Of a DNA stretch of 64,000 bases, positions 1 through 7,371 are shown piece after piece (position 1 is the first letter of the stretch; each line of letters opens with the position of its first letter). Source of the stretch: CBDANW01 sp965197825 (lineage in GTDB: Bacteria > Acidobacteriota > Vicinamibacteria > Marinacidobacterales > DATDRI01); contig CBDANW010000002.1 of the NCBI GenBank assembly GCA_965197825.1, positions 1,488,001 through 1,552,000 of the forward strand, read 5' to 3'. The translations under genes and the position numbers were made by a program. Below the pieces are notes generated by a model. That model ran no database searches and had not been told where the DNA came from. It saw nothing but the letters and a program-made list of their open reading frames with translations.

Positions 1-22
1 AAAGGTACTACCGAGTCAGCGA

Positions 23-1246
23 TTGCTCAAGCAGTTCGAGGAACAACTGGTATTTGGGGAGATGAATCTCTCGGAGATCGTCCGGTCGGGAGCTCAGATG
101 ATGCTTCAATATGCGTTGGAGCGCGAGGTGACGGAGGCGTTGGGTCGAAACTACTATGAGAACGCTCCGGCAACGACGAAGGAGAAGGGACGACGCAACG
201 GGTATGAGTCGCATCGGGTCCTCACGGGCGAGGGAGCGGTAACGGTGCAAGTGCCGCGGGTACGAGAAACAGAGAAGGTGTTTCAGTCAAAGATTCTCGA
301 CGCCTACGTGAGCCGGACCGAGAAACTCGATGAACTGATCGCGCGGATGTACGTCCACGGGATGTCGACGCGTGACATTGAGGCGACGTTCGCGGACGTG
401 CTGAGCGGCACGGGTGTCTCGAAGTCGGTGGTGAGCCGGGTCACACGGTGTCTGTCGGAGGATTTCGAGGCGTTTCGAAAACGGGATCTCTCGAACGAGA
501 AGCTGTTGTATCTCGAGCTCGACGGCACGTACCTGCGCTACCACCAAGGAGCGGAGAGGAAAGAGCCCATCCTCGTTGCGACCGGCTATCGCGCTGATGG
601 GACGCGAGTTCTTCTTCATATCGGTGTCGGCAACCGAGAATCCTACGAGAACTGGAAGGGGTTCTTGCAGGAGATGGTGGCCCGAGGAATGAGGGAGCCG
701 TTGCTCATCGTGACGGACGGGAATCCTGGAGTGCTCAAAGCGATCGCAGAGGTCTTCCCTCGAAGCCTCAAGCAACGTTGCCAGAAGCACCGCCTCGAGA
801 ACATCCTGGGCAAGGCTCCGAAGGAAGTGCGCGACGAACTCAAGGCGGCCATCCTTGAGTCGTTCCATGCGAACAGCTACGAGCAAGGGCTGAAGAAGGG
901 TCGGGAGGTGATCGCTCGGTACCGTCAACGATTCCCGAGCGCGATGAAGTGCATGGAAGAGACCTTCGAAGCGTGTCTTCAGGCGCTACGCCTTCCTGCG
1001 GCGCATCACAAAAGGCTTCGCACGTCGAATCTACTTGAGCGCACGTTCGGAGAGCACAAACGTCGCACAAAGGTCATTCCTCACTTCTTCACCGAGGAGG
1101 CCGCGATGAAACTCTCGTTCGCTGTGCTCTTGGCCGTCGCAAACAAATGGCGCGGCGTGAGGATGGATGTCTTCGCCGCTAGGAAAGTCGAGGAGCTTCG
1201 CAACGAGCTTCTCCCGCAAGGCACGTCGGAGGAATCAGCAGCTTAA
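23..1246 (+). CDS. IS256-family transposase (copy 1)
   Basis: This is a Mutator/IS256-type DDE transposase that would move its own element by cut and paste. The N-terminal third carries the helical DNA-binding region. The catalytic residues lie in YLELDGTYL (first Asp), LLIVTDGNPG (second Asp, followed by the family C..H motif CQKH) and SNLLERTFGEHKRR (Glu). The TTG at 23 is one possible start, but the frame stays open to the window edge, so the true start may lie outside. The 407-residue length is normal for the family. The right end of the element appears to lie near 1270-1293, directly against a broken ClpP-like gene. I see no internal stop or frameshift, so it may be active. Confidence 0.93.
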   Translation: MLKQFEEQLVFGEMNLSEIVRSGAQMMLQYALEREVTEALGRNYYENAPATTKEKGRRNGYESHRVLTGEGAVTVQVPRVRETEKVFQSKILDAYVSRTEKLDELIARMYVHGMSTRDIEATFADVLSGTGVSKSVVSRVTRCLSEDFEAFRKRDLSNEKLLYLELDGTYLRYHQGAERKEPILVATGYRADGTRVLLHIGVGNRESYENWKGFLQEMVARGMREPLLIVTDGNPGVLKAIAEVFPRSLKQRCQKHRLENILGKAPKEVRDELKAAILESFHANSYEQGLKKGREVIARYRQRFPSAMKCMEETFEACLQALRLPAAHHKRLRTSNLLERTFGEHKRRTKVIPHFFTEEAAMKLSFAVLLAVANKWRGVRMDVFAARKVEELRNELLPQGTSEESAA

Positions 1247-1295
1247 CCGAGCGCGGGGAACCGTACGGAGATTTGACAGGAAAATTAAGACTTGA

Positions 1296-1535
1296 CCTCG
1301 ATACGAAGAGAAAGTGTTAAGGGAAATGTTGGACGGGCTTACTGCTGATCAGCGGCGCATCGGTAGCATCATCACTGAACGAACAGATATTCACAAAGAA
1401 GAGGTTGAGAAATTCTTCATAGCGGCCCAGACCAAGACGGCTGAATTCGCTCGCGAGCGGGGGATAGTTCACGAGATCCGAGATTTCCATCTGCCCGATG
1501 GCACACCCGTAATCTCTTTTGTATTCAAGAGATAA
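1296..1535 (+). pseudogene. ClpP-like protease subunit, C-terminal fragment
   Basis: The frame opens after a stop at 1293 and encodes about 79 residues starting RYEEKVLREMLDG. They match the C-terminal part of the atypical stand-alone ClpP-like serine peptidases of about 190 residues (QTKTAEFA, GIVHEIRDF and a final VISFVFKR). The oligomerisation and terminal region is kept, while the Ser-His part of the active site is gone. The preceding IS256 end sits where the rest of the gene should be, so loss by insertion or adjacent deletion is the simplest reading. The family call rests on remembered family endings, not on a search. Confidence 0.65.
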
Positions 1536-1702
1536 CGCGTCTGGAATCATCAAGTTAAGGCTCATAAACAGCTCCTAGTTGAAAACGGAAGAAATCTATA
1601 CACCTAAACAGTATCACAAGTCAAGTACAGTTTTACCACTAAACACGAACCCATAAGAGTAGGATAGCATGATGAGCAAGCGCCCGAACTAAGGAGGATT
1701 GT

Positions 1703-1894
1703 ATGGGAAAAGCGATGTTGGATCCAAAGCGTGATTTGGCTGGCGCGACGCCGGAGACCTTGGCTCGGGCCTTGGCGCGGCCGCTACTGTCGCGCCGTCG
1801 AGCTAAGGCCGTTGCTCGCGATGAGGTCCCGGTAGAGAAGTCGGTGTCCGACCATTCGGGCAACCGTGTCGAGCATTTGGTCAAGGGTTCCTAG
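1703..1894 (+). CDS. small conserved-looking protein, antisense to the IS1595 3' end
   Basis: This 63-residue ORF has a near-perfect Shine-Dalgarno (AAGGAGG, 6 bases before the ATG) and begins MGKAMLDPKRDLAGATPETL. The DPKRDLxGATPETLARAL pattern resembles small hypothetical proteins I have seen elsewhere. No function is known to me. Its last 37 codons overlap the end of the IS1595 transposase gene on the other strand. Either it is a genuine convergent overlapping gene, or the 5' half is a host gene now reading into the IS. The strong RBS argues that at least the start is real. Confidence 0.5.
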   Translation: MGKAMLDPKRDLAGATPETLARALARPLLSRRRAKAVARDEVPVEKSVSDHSGNRVEHLVKGS

Positions 1895-2761
1895 ATCACG
1901 GATGTTGTTCTTCGCGGCAAACTCATTGACGTAACGCTGTAGGTGCTTGGGTGAGAGCTTGTGGAAGGTGCCCTTGTGCGCCCGTTTCAGCATCGACCAA
2001 AAGCTTTCCACACCGTTGATGTGGGCCATGCCTCGGACGTACTCGCCAACCGAGTGCCGGACGGCTTCTCTGTCTCTCGGTAGCCCGTTGTAAGCCGAGG
2101 CGTCATCGGTGTAGACCTTCGCGGTCGGGGCGACATTCTCCAAGACGAAGCCTTGTAGGGTGGGCTGGTCGGTGTTCTCCACCACCTTGGCCCGGACTTG
2201 CTTGCTGCCCCGGTCCTTCACTGCGACCACGGCGGTCTTGTCCTTTGCGCCTCTGCCCGTCAAACCCTTGCGCTTCGAAAGGCTCATGTTGCGCCGCTTG
2301 CCTCCAAAGTAGCTCTCGTCTACCTCGACGGGGCCGGAGAAGGGCGTCCCATCATCCGGGCCCCAAGCCTCACGGATACGGTGAAGCATAAACCATGCCG
2401 CCCGCTGTGAAATGCCTATGTCCCTGTGGAGCTTCATGCTCGAAACGCTCTTGAGGCTGGTTAGGCATAGGTAGATGGCGATAACCCATTTCCGGATCGG
2501 AAGCCTGGAGCACTCCATCGCCGTACCTGTCCGAACCGAAAAATAGCTTCGGCAGTCCGAGCACCAGTACGGCATCGGCTTGTCGTTCGGGACCGTGCCC
2601 GTCCTGGGGCTTCCACAATGGCCGCAGCATCGCTCGCCGTTCCATACTATGTCCTCGAACCATTGGGTGGCGGCGTCTTCGGTGGGAAACATGTCCATTA
2701 GCTCGAGGACTGTCATTCCTTCTCGGTGGGCTCGCCCGGGGGCTTTGTGTGTCTTCATCAT
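1784..2761 (-). CDS. IS1595-family transposase (ISXO2-like DDE)
   Basis: A 325-residue transposase with an N-terminal zinc ribbon (CCGHCGS...YWCSDCRSYF, about residues 45-75) and an ISXO2-type DDE domain. The catalytic parts are PVEVDESYFGGK (Asp), KVYTDDASAYNGL (Asp) and INGVESFWSMLKR (Asn-Gly-x-Glu variant). The C-terminus (RLLYRDLIASNGLSS) is normal for the family. I chose the ATG at 2761 because a consensus promoter sits so close upstream that it predicts transcription starting at this codon. No inactivating change is visible. The outer left end probably lies just beyond 2800. Confidence 0.92.
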   Translation of the reverse strand: MMKTHKAPGRAHREGMTVLELMDMFPTEDAATQWFEDIVWNGERCCGHCGSPRTGTVPNDKPMPYWCSDCRSYFSVRTGTAMECSRLPIRKWVIAIYLCLTSLKSVSSMKLHRDIGISQRAAWFMLHRIREAWGPDDGTPFSGPVEVDESYFGGKRRNMSLSKRKGLTGRGAKDKTAVVAVKDRGSKQVRAKVVENTDQPTLQGFVLENVAPTAKVYTDDASAYNGLPRDREAVRHSVGEYVRGMAHINGVESFWSMLKRAHKGTFHKLSPKHLQRYVNEFAAKNNIRDLGTLDQMLDTVARMVGHRLLYRDLIASNGLSSTARQ

Positions 2762-2767
2762 GGAACC

Positions 2768-2796
2768 ATCATACACAGATCCCGTGGCCTTGTCAA
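2768..2796 (-). promoter_or_regulatory. promoter of the IS1595 transposase
   Basis: On the minus strand TTGACA (2796-2791) and TATGAT (2773-2768) are separated by exactly 17 bases, a near-perfect sigma-70 promoter. Transcription would begin about seven bases downstream, on the ATG at 2761. No Shine-Dalgarno lies between, so the transposase mRNA is probably leaderless. Confidence 0.7.
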
Positions 2797-2908
2797 GATA
2801 AAATCATAATACCCTATATTTTAGAGGCTTCGTTTAAGTTATAATTTGCGAAATCGCCTCAAAATCCGGGCACTTTGCGCCCAGGTGCCCGCCGAATTGG
2901 CTGCAACT

Positions 2909-3124
2909 TCATAACCGATCCGTCTTATCGGTTATAACCGATTTTCGCCCGCTATTTGTTCGGCCTGCTCGCGATGATGCGAGGACCATCCCGTTATGTC
3001 CCCGACTCGCACGACCAGGCTCACGTTTAACCTTCTTCTTGGATACGGTTGATGTCTTCGCCTCGATCTTCAGTTCTCGCTTGAGAGCTTCGCGAAGCTT
3101 GGGAAGATGGCGGTAGCCCACCAC
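2909..3124 (-). pseudogene. possible IS256 C-terminal relic
   Basis: A 71-codon minus-strand frame begins VGYRHLPKLREALKREL, which resembles the C-terminal (K/V)GYRHLPxLxxAL segment of IS256-type transposases. It is followed by a basic tail. It abuts the truncated start of an integrase-core IS on the same strand, so it is probably an IS scrap joined by deletion. The resemblance is short and the call is weak. Confidence 0.3.
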
Positions 3125-3308
3125 GAACGGCGGAGGACGGCGAGCTGCTGCCGAAGAGCGACATTCTCGAGAGCCAGATCGCGATGAGCCTTGAAGGCAG
3201 AGACGAGAGCGCGAACAAACGAAGACATCATGCCGGCATGGTGCCGGCAGACCGGAGACTAATCAAGTTCGGTGCGCGCGGATGAATAAATAGAAGGCAC
3301 AGGTCACG
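3121..3308 (-). mobile_element. 5' end of an integrase-core IS (family A), truncated
   Basis: Read on the minus strand, this stretch is nearly identical to 6008-6190, the left end and first codons of the intact family A element. It has the same outer sequence (from GACCTGTGCCTTCTATTTA), the same CCGGCACCATGCCGGCATG hairpin before the start, and codons for FVRALVSAFKAHRDLALENV and LRQQLAVLRRS. The transposase frame is lost after about 45 codons, where unrelated sequence begins. Confidence 0.8.
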
Positions 3309-3338
3309 TAGGGGTGGTGAAGGGTGCTTCTGCAGCCA

Positions 3339-3505
3339 AATGTTGGCGGCCGCCGCGTAACCCGTTCGCGCTAGAATTTGAGCCTGATTTCAAGAGGCGC
3401 AGTTCTTTCGTCGATGCCGACTGGGCTGACCACGTGGTGCCTGACGTTCGGCGACATCCTTATTTAGGATTTATGGCGTTCGCCGACACAGGCAGGCCAA
3501 CGCGA
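3339..3505 (+). repeat. dispersed ~170-185 bp repeat, copy 1
   Basis: The stretch starting ATGTTGGCGGCCGCCGCGTA matches 12,960-13,143 at most positions, with small indels, in the same orientation. Each copy lies in a gene-free gap. It contains no convincing ORF, although one frame is similar in both copies (CWRPPRNP, LEFEPDFxRRS). It is not part of any IS end that I can recognise here. Confidence 0.75.
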
Positions 3506-3622
3506 TCTTCTTTTTTGCGGATCACAGGTGCCTGACGTTCCTCTGCACGCCGACATCATCTATAAGGCCTTTTGCTTCCACTTCTACAGCAATGAAGGTC
3601 ACGAGCCAGCACACATCCATCT

Positions 3623-3804
3623 TTAGTGTCCCCTTCGGGGATGGTGGAAACCCCTCGCCTTTAGGCGAAGAAAAGATTGTCGAAGTCCCCGAAGGGGACG
3701 AGACTCCCCCGACTGAAGTCGGGGGGTTGAGAATGAAGCGGGCGCGTCGACTTCCAGTCGACGCGCCCGCGCAATCCACCGGCTTAAGCCGGTGGTTGAT
3801 TTAA
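3623..3804 (+). mobile_element. mini IS200/IS605-type palindromic element, copy 1
   Basis: About 182 bp made almost wholly of hairpins: CCCCTTCGGGG, TCGCCTTTAGGCGA, a GTCCCC/GGGGAC pair, a CCCCCGACT/AGTCGGGGG pair, a long GGGCGCGTCGACT/AGTCGACGCGCCC stem and the 20-bp palindrome CCACCGGCTTAAGCCGGTGG. The same sequence lies inverted at 39,549-39,737. Its left end also occurs at 10,139-10,190, directly before a tnpA of the IS200 type. It has no transposase of its own, so it would need TnpA in trans. Its right end supplies the stop codon of the neighbouring exported-protein gene. Confidence 0.82.
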
Positions 3805-4292
3805 TCGCTCAGCGGTGCGATCGAGCCGTACATGAACCCACCGGACTCGCCGTGCTGCCAACTGCCGGCGTATCGTTCTGCGTAGAACATGACCCGCGCC
3901 GTGAAAGTGCCGTCGAGCCCCGGGATGGCGACGTCGGTCATGGTGACCATCGGGGTGTCACCCGCCCACTGGATGGGCACGACGACTGGCAGCGTCACGT
4001 CGACGCTTCCGTAGGTCATGTGAACGTCGAACCGCCACCGGTGATCACCGACCTTCGCCACGCTGGTGATCTCGTAGCGTTCCGAGTTGTCGTCGCGACG
4101 CTCGCGGCCTTCGATGGTGTAGTGGCCTGTGAGTACCACGTTCTGCATCCGCTCGGCGAACACCCGCTCAAGTTCCGAGAGTGAGGCCGGGGGGATGGCT
4201 TGACCGGTACCGGTGACTGCGACGAGCCAACCGGCTCCGAACATCACGACTAGGGCGGCAATGCCGACGGCAATCTTGAGCAATGAGCACAT
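3801..4292 (-). CDS. exported protein of unknown function
   Basis: A 163-residue protein starting MCSLLKIAVG, with one N-terminal hydrophobic segment (about residues 5-25) that could be a signal peptide or membrane anchor. The rest looks like a single compact domain (TGHYTIEGRERR, RYEITSVAKVGDHRWRF, IQWAGDTPMVTM, YAGSWQHGESGGFMYGSI). The AGDTP...GSWQHG...G pattern recalls conserved hypothetical exported proteins of Planctomycetota and Acidobacteriota. I know no function. Longer starts up to 4400 exist but would place sequence ahead of the hydrophobic segment. The TAA stop lies in the last bases of the mini IS200/IS605 element, so the original C-terminus may have been slightly longer. Confidence 0.7.
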   Translation of the reverse strand: MCSLLKIAVGIAALVVMFGAGWLVAVTGTGQAIPPASLSELERVFAERMQNVVLTGHYTIEGRERRDDNSERYEITSVAKVGDHRWRFDVHMTYGSVDVTLPVVVPIQWAGDTPMVTMTDVAIPGLDGTFTARVMFYAERYAGSWQHGESGGFMYGSIAPLSD

Positions 4293-4499
4293 GGCAGAAT
4301 CATACGCGATCCGCGACAGGCTCGCCGATGTTCTATTCGGTTTCCAAGTCGCGAAAGATGGTCGAGACGAACGTTCGTTGCGGCTACCGGCACGGCTCAC
4401 GAAAGCAGACGGAGAATCGTTAATTCAGTAAGGAGCGATGCCGTTCGCCGACCGACGGAGACCAAGAGCGGGCGTAGCAGCGGCCGCGGATTGGCTTAC

Positions 4500-4690
4500 A
4501 GCGTGGCCTGCCCTAAAGCGTTGCGACGAGGGAGCGCTGCTCCTCCCAATCATCGGGGAAACGGATGACGGAGAAGGTAGCTCGAGGTCAGCCCAACAGG
4601 CTGGCGGCCGTCCACGATGGCACGAACGATGTCGGGCGCCAGGAATGCATAACGGAACTGCCTTGCGCACGCGGGCCGTTGGGATGGCGT
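4500..4690 (-). pseudogene. C-terminal relic of a recombinase-type gene
   Basis: The minus strand encodes QFRYAFLAPDIVRAIVDGRQ and, after a one-base frameshift at about 4547, DDWEEQRSLVATL and a stop. The LAPDIVxAIxDGRQP...WEEQR ending is typical of C-terminal regions found with site-specific recombinases or invertases. Only about 60 residues remain, and the upstream end runs into a scrap of the dispersed IS terminus (4691-4722). The catalytic part is absent. Confidence 0.55.
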
Positions 4691-4722
4691 CCTGTGCCAA
4701 AACTCGACCCTTTTGAAATGGG
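4691..4722 (+). repeat. fragment of dispersed IS terminus (CCTGTGCCAAAACT type)
   Basis: About 32 bp match the outer end of the repeat at 15,046-15,208 (CCTGTGCCAAAACTCGGCCC with one mismatch). It is the shortest of five copies in the window; the others are near 7213, 15,046, 35,473 and 44,331. Confidence 0.65.
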
Positions 4723-4889
4723 GATTACAATGAAAGCTTGACATGAGCTACGAACTCCTTTCCACGCTGCTCTTTGGTCCGGTGGCACTAATAGGCGCTG
4801 CGGGTTGGCGGACCGCGATGCGGATTCATGACACCGCCTTCTAGATTCGTGGTAGGATCTAGGGCGTAAAAGCATGAAGCCCCGGAGAA

Positions 4890-5190
4890 TTACCTGTGCT
4901 CCGCAAAAAGTCGATCCGCGTTGATTGCGCGGGTTAGACCTACCATAGTCGGCTGCTTCTGGCCGGTTTTCTTTTTGGCGGATCACAACCACACGCCGGG
5001 AGTGCTTGGATTTTCTGATACCCGTCGCGTCCAAAAACACAAACGAACTCAAGACCTGCTGGCCAGGACGTTTCGGATTAGAGGTTGTGCTCTGCGAAAA
5101 GTCGATCCAGCGTTGATTGCGAGGTTTAGACCTGCTATGGTCGGCTGATTCTGGCTGATCTTCTTTTTTGTGGATCACAACCAATCCACG
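4890..5190 (+). repeat. two left ends of integrase-core IS family C with an intervening family B end
   Basis: Two near-identical blocks (about 4895-4992 and 5090-5185) begin GTGCTCCGCAAAAAGTCGAT or a close variant, run through a TTGATTGCG(C/A)GG motif and end GGATCACAACC. The same outer sequence occurs inverted at 26,578-26,640 and 40,728-40,786, where it leads into family C transposase starts. Between the blocks, 5020-5085 matches the outer end of family B (TCCAAAAACACAAACGAACT; also at 14,560 and 40,310). No transposase coding remains here. Confidence 0.65.
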
Positions 5191-5251
5191 TCGTCCTCAA
5201 CTGGTTCGAAGAGCTCAAGCGACTCGTCCCCACCAATTAGCCTAAACAAAG

Positions 5252-5581
5252 TCAGCTTGCACATCCTGTAGCTATGTTGAGGGCCTGGCAAACCGCAGTC
5301 ATCTTCTCTGGCCCGACGCTGCCGATAAAGCGTTTGAGGCGCGCTTTGTCCACGGTCTGCACGTGATCAAGGTTTATCGCCGATTCTCTCTTCAAGCCTT
5401 CGTCGGTCCCAACGATGACTTCACTGGGGGCTCCATGCATCGTCGAGGTGATTGGGGCGACCATGACGGTCCGCAGCATTTCAATAACTTCTTGTCGGGT
5501 GAGCACCAAAACCGGGCGTCGTTTGTCCGGCGGCGCGAACGTGAACATCCAAATCTCACCGCGATTCAGTCGAGAGGCCAT
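5252..5581 (-). CDS. mazF: MazF/PemK-type mRNA interferase toxin
   Basis: A 109-residue toxin with the MazF fold signature: RGEIWMFTFAPPDKRRPVLV (strand 1 with the GEIW start and KRRPVLVL), VMVAPITSTMHGAPSEV and a late INLDHVQTVDKARL segment. Members cleave single-stranded mRNA and stop growth when free of antitoxin. I chose the ATG at 5581 because it overlaps the antitoxin stop (GAATGGCCTCTCGACTGA carries both), giving translational coupling. A longer frame to 5599 exists. The gene is complete, unlike the other two toxins in the window. Confidence 0.88.
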   Translation of the reverse strand: MASRLNRGEIWMFTFAPPDKRRPVLVLTRQEVIEMLRTVMVAPITSTMHGAPSEVIVGTDEGLKRESAINLDHVQTVDKARLKRFIGSVGPEKMTAVCQALNIATGCAS

Positions 5582-5799
5582 TCGCCCTGCTCCTCCCAAC
5601 CCTTGTATTCCTCGCCGAGACCACCTTCCTCGCCATAGGCTTGGCGGTACTGATCTGCGATGGAGCGTCGCCGTCGACGCCGGATGTACTCCTTGACGGC
5701 ACGGCGCAGTACGGCGGACCGTCCCTCACGCGTCACTTCTTCGCTGTTGTCGAGCTCCGCGAGCAACTGCTCGTCGAAAGTCACCTGTATAGCTTTCAT
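5566..5799 (-). CDS. ribbon-helix-helix antitoxin of the MazF pair
   Basis: 77 residues. The first half (MKAIQVTFDEQLLAELD, then SAVLRRAVKEYIRRRRRR) is a CopG/MazE-type ribbon-helix-helix DNA-binding domain. The acidic tail (GEEGGLGEEYKGWEEQGEWP) is the part expected to bind and block the toxin. It lies first in the operon and its last codons overlap the toxin start. A promoter with an embedded palindrome lies immediately upstream, as expected for autorepression. There is no Shine-Dalgarno, and the promoter spacing suggests a leaderless start at 5799. Confidence 0.85.
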   Translation of the reverse strand: MKAIQVTFDEQLLAELDNSEEVTREGRSAVLRRAVKEYIRRRRRRSIADQYRQAYGEEGGLGEEYKGWEEQGEWPLD

Positions 5800-5805
5800 G
5801 TGGGT

Positions 5806-5834
5806 ATTCTATATTGTATATAGATGTTGGTCAA
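5806..5834 (-). promoter_or_regulatory. mazEF promoter with operator palindrome
   Basis: On the minus strand TTGACC (5834-5829) and TAGAAT (5811-5806) are 17 bases apart. A perfect 7-bp inverted repeat TCTATAT-tgt-ATATAGA (5808-5824) fills the spacer and -10 region, where a bound antitoxin would block polymerase. The predicted start point falls on the antitoxin ATG. Confidence 0.68.
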
Positions 5835-5850
5835 TTGCTTGGTGGAAGCA

Positions 5851-6007
5851 ATACGCGTCTGGTCAAAATAATCGAACGCCCAGCGGGTCAGCAGTTTGCA
5901 CCTTTCCAAAGGCCGCTTGAATCAGCCATTGCGGTCGGATACGTATTCCAGTTCAGCGGGAGGAATCATCAAAGCAAGGAGAATCTGCTGCTGTTCCCAG
6001 CCAGCGA
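5851..6007 (+). mobile_element. relics of an integrase-core IS (family B), both ends
   Basis: 5851-5925 matches 18,318-18,392 (ACGCCCAGCGGGTCAGCAGT and flanks), and 5961-6005 matches 18,930-18,975, the end of a family B transposase (NENLLLFPASD). The two pieces are joined with the rest of the element missing. The family A element that starts at about 6008 interrupts them. Confidence 0.6.
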
Positions 6008-7180
6008 CCTGTGCCTTCTATTTATTCATCCGTGCGCACCGAACTTGATTAGTCTCCGGTCTGCCGGCACCATGCCGGCATGATTTCGTCGTTGGTTCCC
6101 GCTCTCGTCTCTGCCTTCAAGGCTCGTCGCAAGCTAGCTCTTGAGAATGTCGCTCTTCGGCAGCAGCTCGCCGTTCTCCGTCGTTCGGTGAAACGGCCGC
6201 GGCTCTCGAATGTCGACCGCGGGTTTTGGGTGCTGTTGCGCAGAATCTGGACTGACTGGGAGAGCGTCCTCGTCATCGTGAAACCTGAGACGGTCGTCCG
6301 CTGGCACCGTTGTGGGTTCAGACGATATTGGACTTGGAAGAGCCGACGGCGTAGGCCCGGACGACCAGGCGTCGCTCCCGAAATATGTGAGCTGATACGG
6401 AACATGAGCAGGGCCAACCCTCTCTGGGGAGCTCCCCGCGTGCATGGCGAGCTGGCAAAGCTGGGCATCTCCATTTCCCAGGCCGCCGTCTCCAAGTATA
6501 TGGTTCGCCATCGCACGCCACCGTCTCCTACTTGGCGGAGCTTTCTTGATAATCATGCAGAGGACTTGGTGTCGCTCGACTTTTTCACTTTGCCGACCGC
6601 AACCTTCAGAGTTCTGTTCGTCTTCATCGTCCTTCGCCACGACCGTCGCCGTATCGTTCATTTCAATGTCACCGAACATCCTTCTGCCGAGTGGACGGCG
6701 CAGCAAAGGGTCGATGCTTTTCCATGGGACACGGCGCCTCGGTACCTGGTACGAGACCGAGACCAGACCTACGGAGCGTACTTCGATAGTCGCGTCGACG
6801 GTCTCGGGATCGAGCAGGTCCTTACCGCACCGCGTTCCCCGTGGCAGAATCCATTGGTCGAAAGGATGCTCGGCTCCATTCGACGTGAGTGTCTCGACCA
6901 CGTGATCGTCCTCGACGAGCAGCACCTGAGGCGAATCCTACGCAAATACGTCGACTACTATCATTCTTGCCGAACTCATTTGTCGCTTGAGAAAGACGCG
7001 CCCGAGCCTCGCCGCGTAGAGTCGCCAGCAATGGGCAAAGTGAGGGCCATTCCAAAGGTCGGTGGTCTCCATCATTATTACACTCGACGCGCTGCTTGAG
7101 TCCGATCTGCTCGGGACGGCTGCGAGACTTCGCACCAGCTTACACCTCTACCCCTGAGTAGAGCCGACGTCGGCTCTCAA
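6008..7180 (+). mobile_element. integrase-core IS, family A, apparently complete
   Basis: The left end is set by the point where this copy and the inverted partial copy at 3121-3308 start to match. The right end is approximate: after the transposase stop at 7099, about 80 bp contain the hairpin-like GAGCCGACGTCGGCTC. The element is inserted in family B IS remains (NENLLLFPASD fragment on the left, family B terminus at 7213 on the right). Confidence 0.7.
6080..7099 (+). CDS. integrase-core transposase (family A)
   Basis: 339 residues. The N-terminal leucine-rich segment (LALENVALRQQLAVLRRS) and winged-helix part (PGRPGVAPEICELIRNM, WGAPRVHGELAKLGI) bind DNA. The RNase H-like core has Asp in LVSLDFFTLP, Asp in YLVRDRDQTYG and Glu in NPLVERMLGSIRREC. 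The C-terminus YYHSCRTHLSLEKDAPEPR is typical of this widespread family, usually annotated only as an integrase core domain protein. It is unbroken. It is the only complete member here; broken relatives lie at 3121-3245 and 39,790-40,190, so it could mobilise their ends. Confidence 0.88.
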   Translation: MISSLVPALVSAFKARRKLALENVALRQQLAVLRRSVKRPRLSNVDRGFWVLLRRIWTDWESVLVIVKPETVVRWHRCGFRRYWTWKSRRRRPGRPGVAPEICELIRNMSRANPLWGAPRVHGELAKLGISISQAAVSKYMVRHRTPPSPTWRSFLDNHAEDLVSLDFFTLPTATFRVLFVFIVLRHDRRRIVHFNVTEHPSAEWTAQQRVDAFPWDTAPRYLVRDRDQTYGAYFDSRVDGLGIEQVLTAPRSPWQNPLVERMLGSIRRECLDHVIVLDEQHLRRILRKYVDYYHSCRTHLSLEKDAPEPRRVESPAMGKVRAIPKVGGLHHYYTRRAA

Positions 7181-7212
7181 AACGTCCTACATGAAGATGA
7201 CCAAAGCATGTT

Positions 7213-7371
7213 TCGATATTCGCTCTCGACTAGGTGGTCATCTGCATGGTGACGACCCGCCCGCCCAAGACGATTGTAAAGCCCACGGCCCTTGGCCCGG
7301 TCGCAAACACAGACACTAAGTTGCTGATTTATGGCCCATTTCAAAAGGGCCGAGTTTTGGCACAGGACGAG
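7213..7371 (-). repeat. dispersed IS terminus (family B-like), copy a
   Basis: On the minus strand this is a near copy of 15,046-15,208. The outer end is at 7371 (CCTGTGCCAAAACTCGGCCC), followed by GGGCCAAGGGCCGTGGGCTT and an ATG start. At 44,331 the same sequence leads into a transposase N-terminus. Here the coding part is cut after a few codons by the family A element. Confidence 0.72.
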
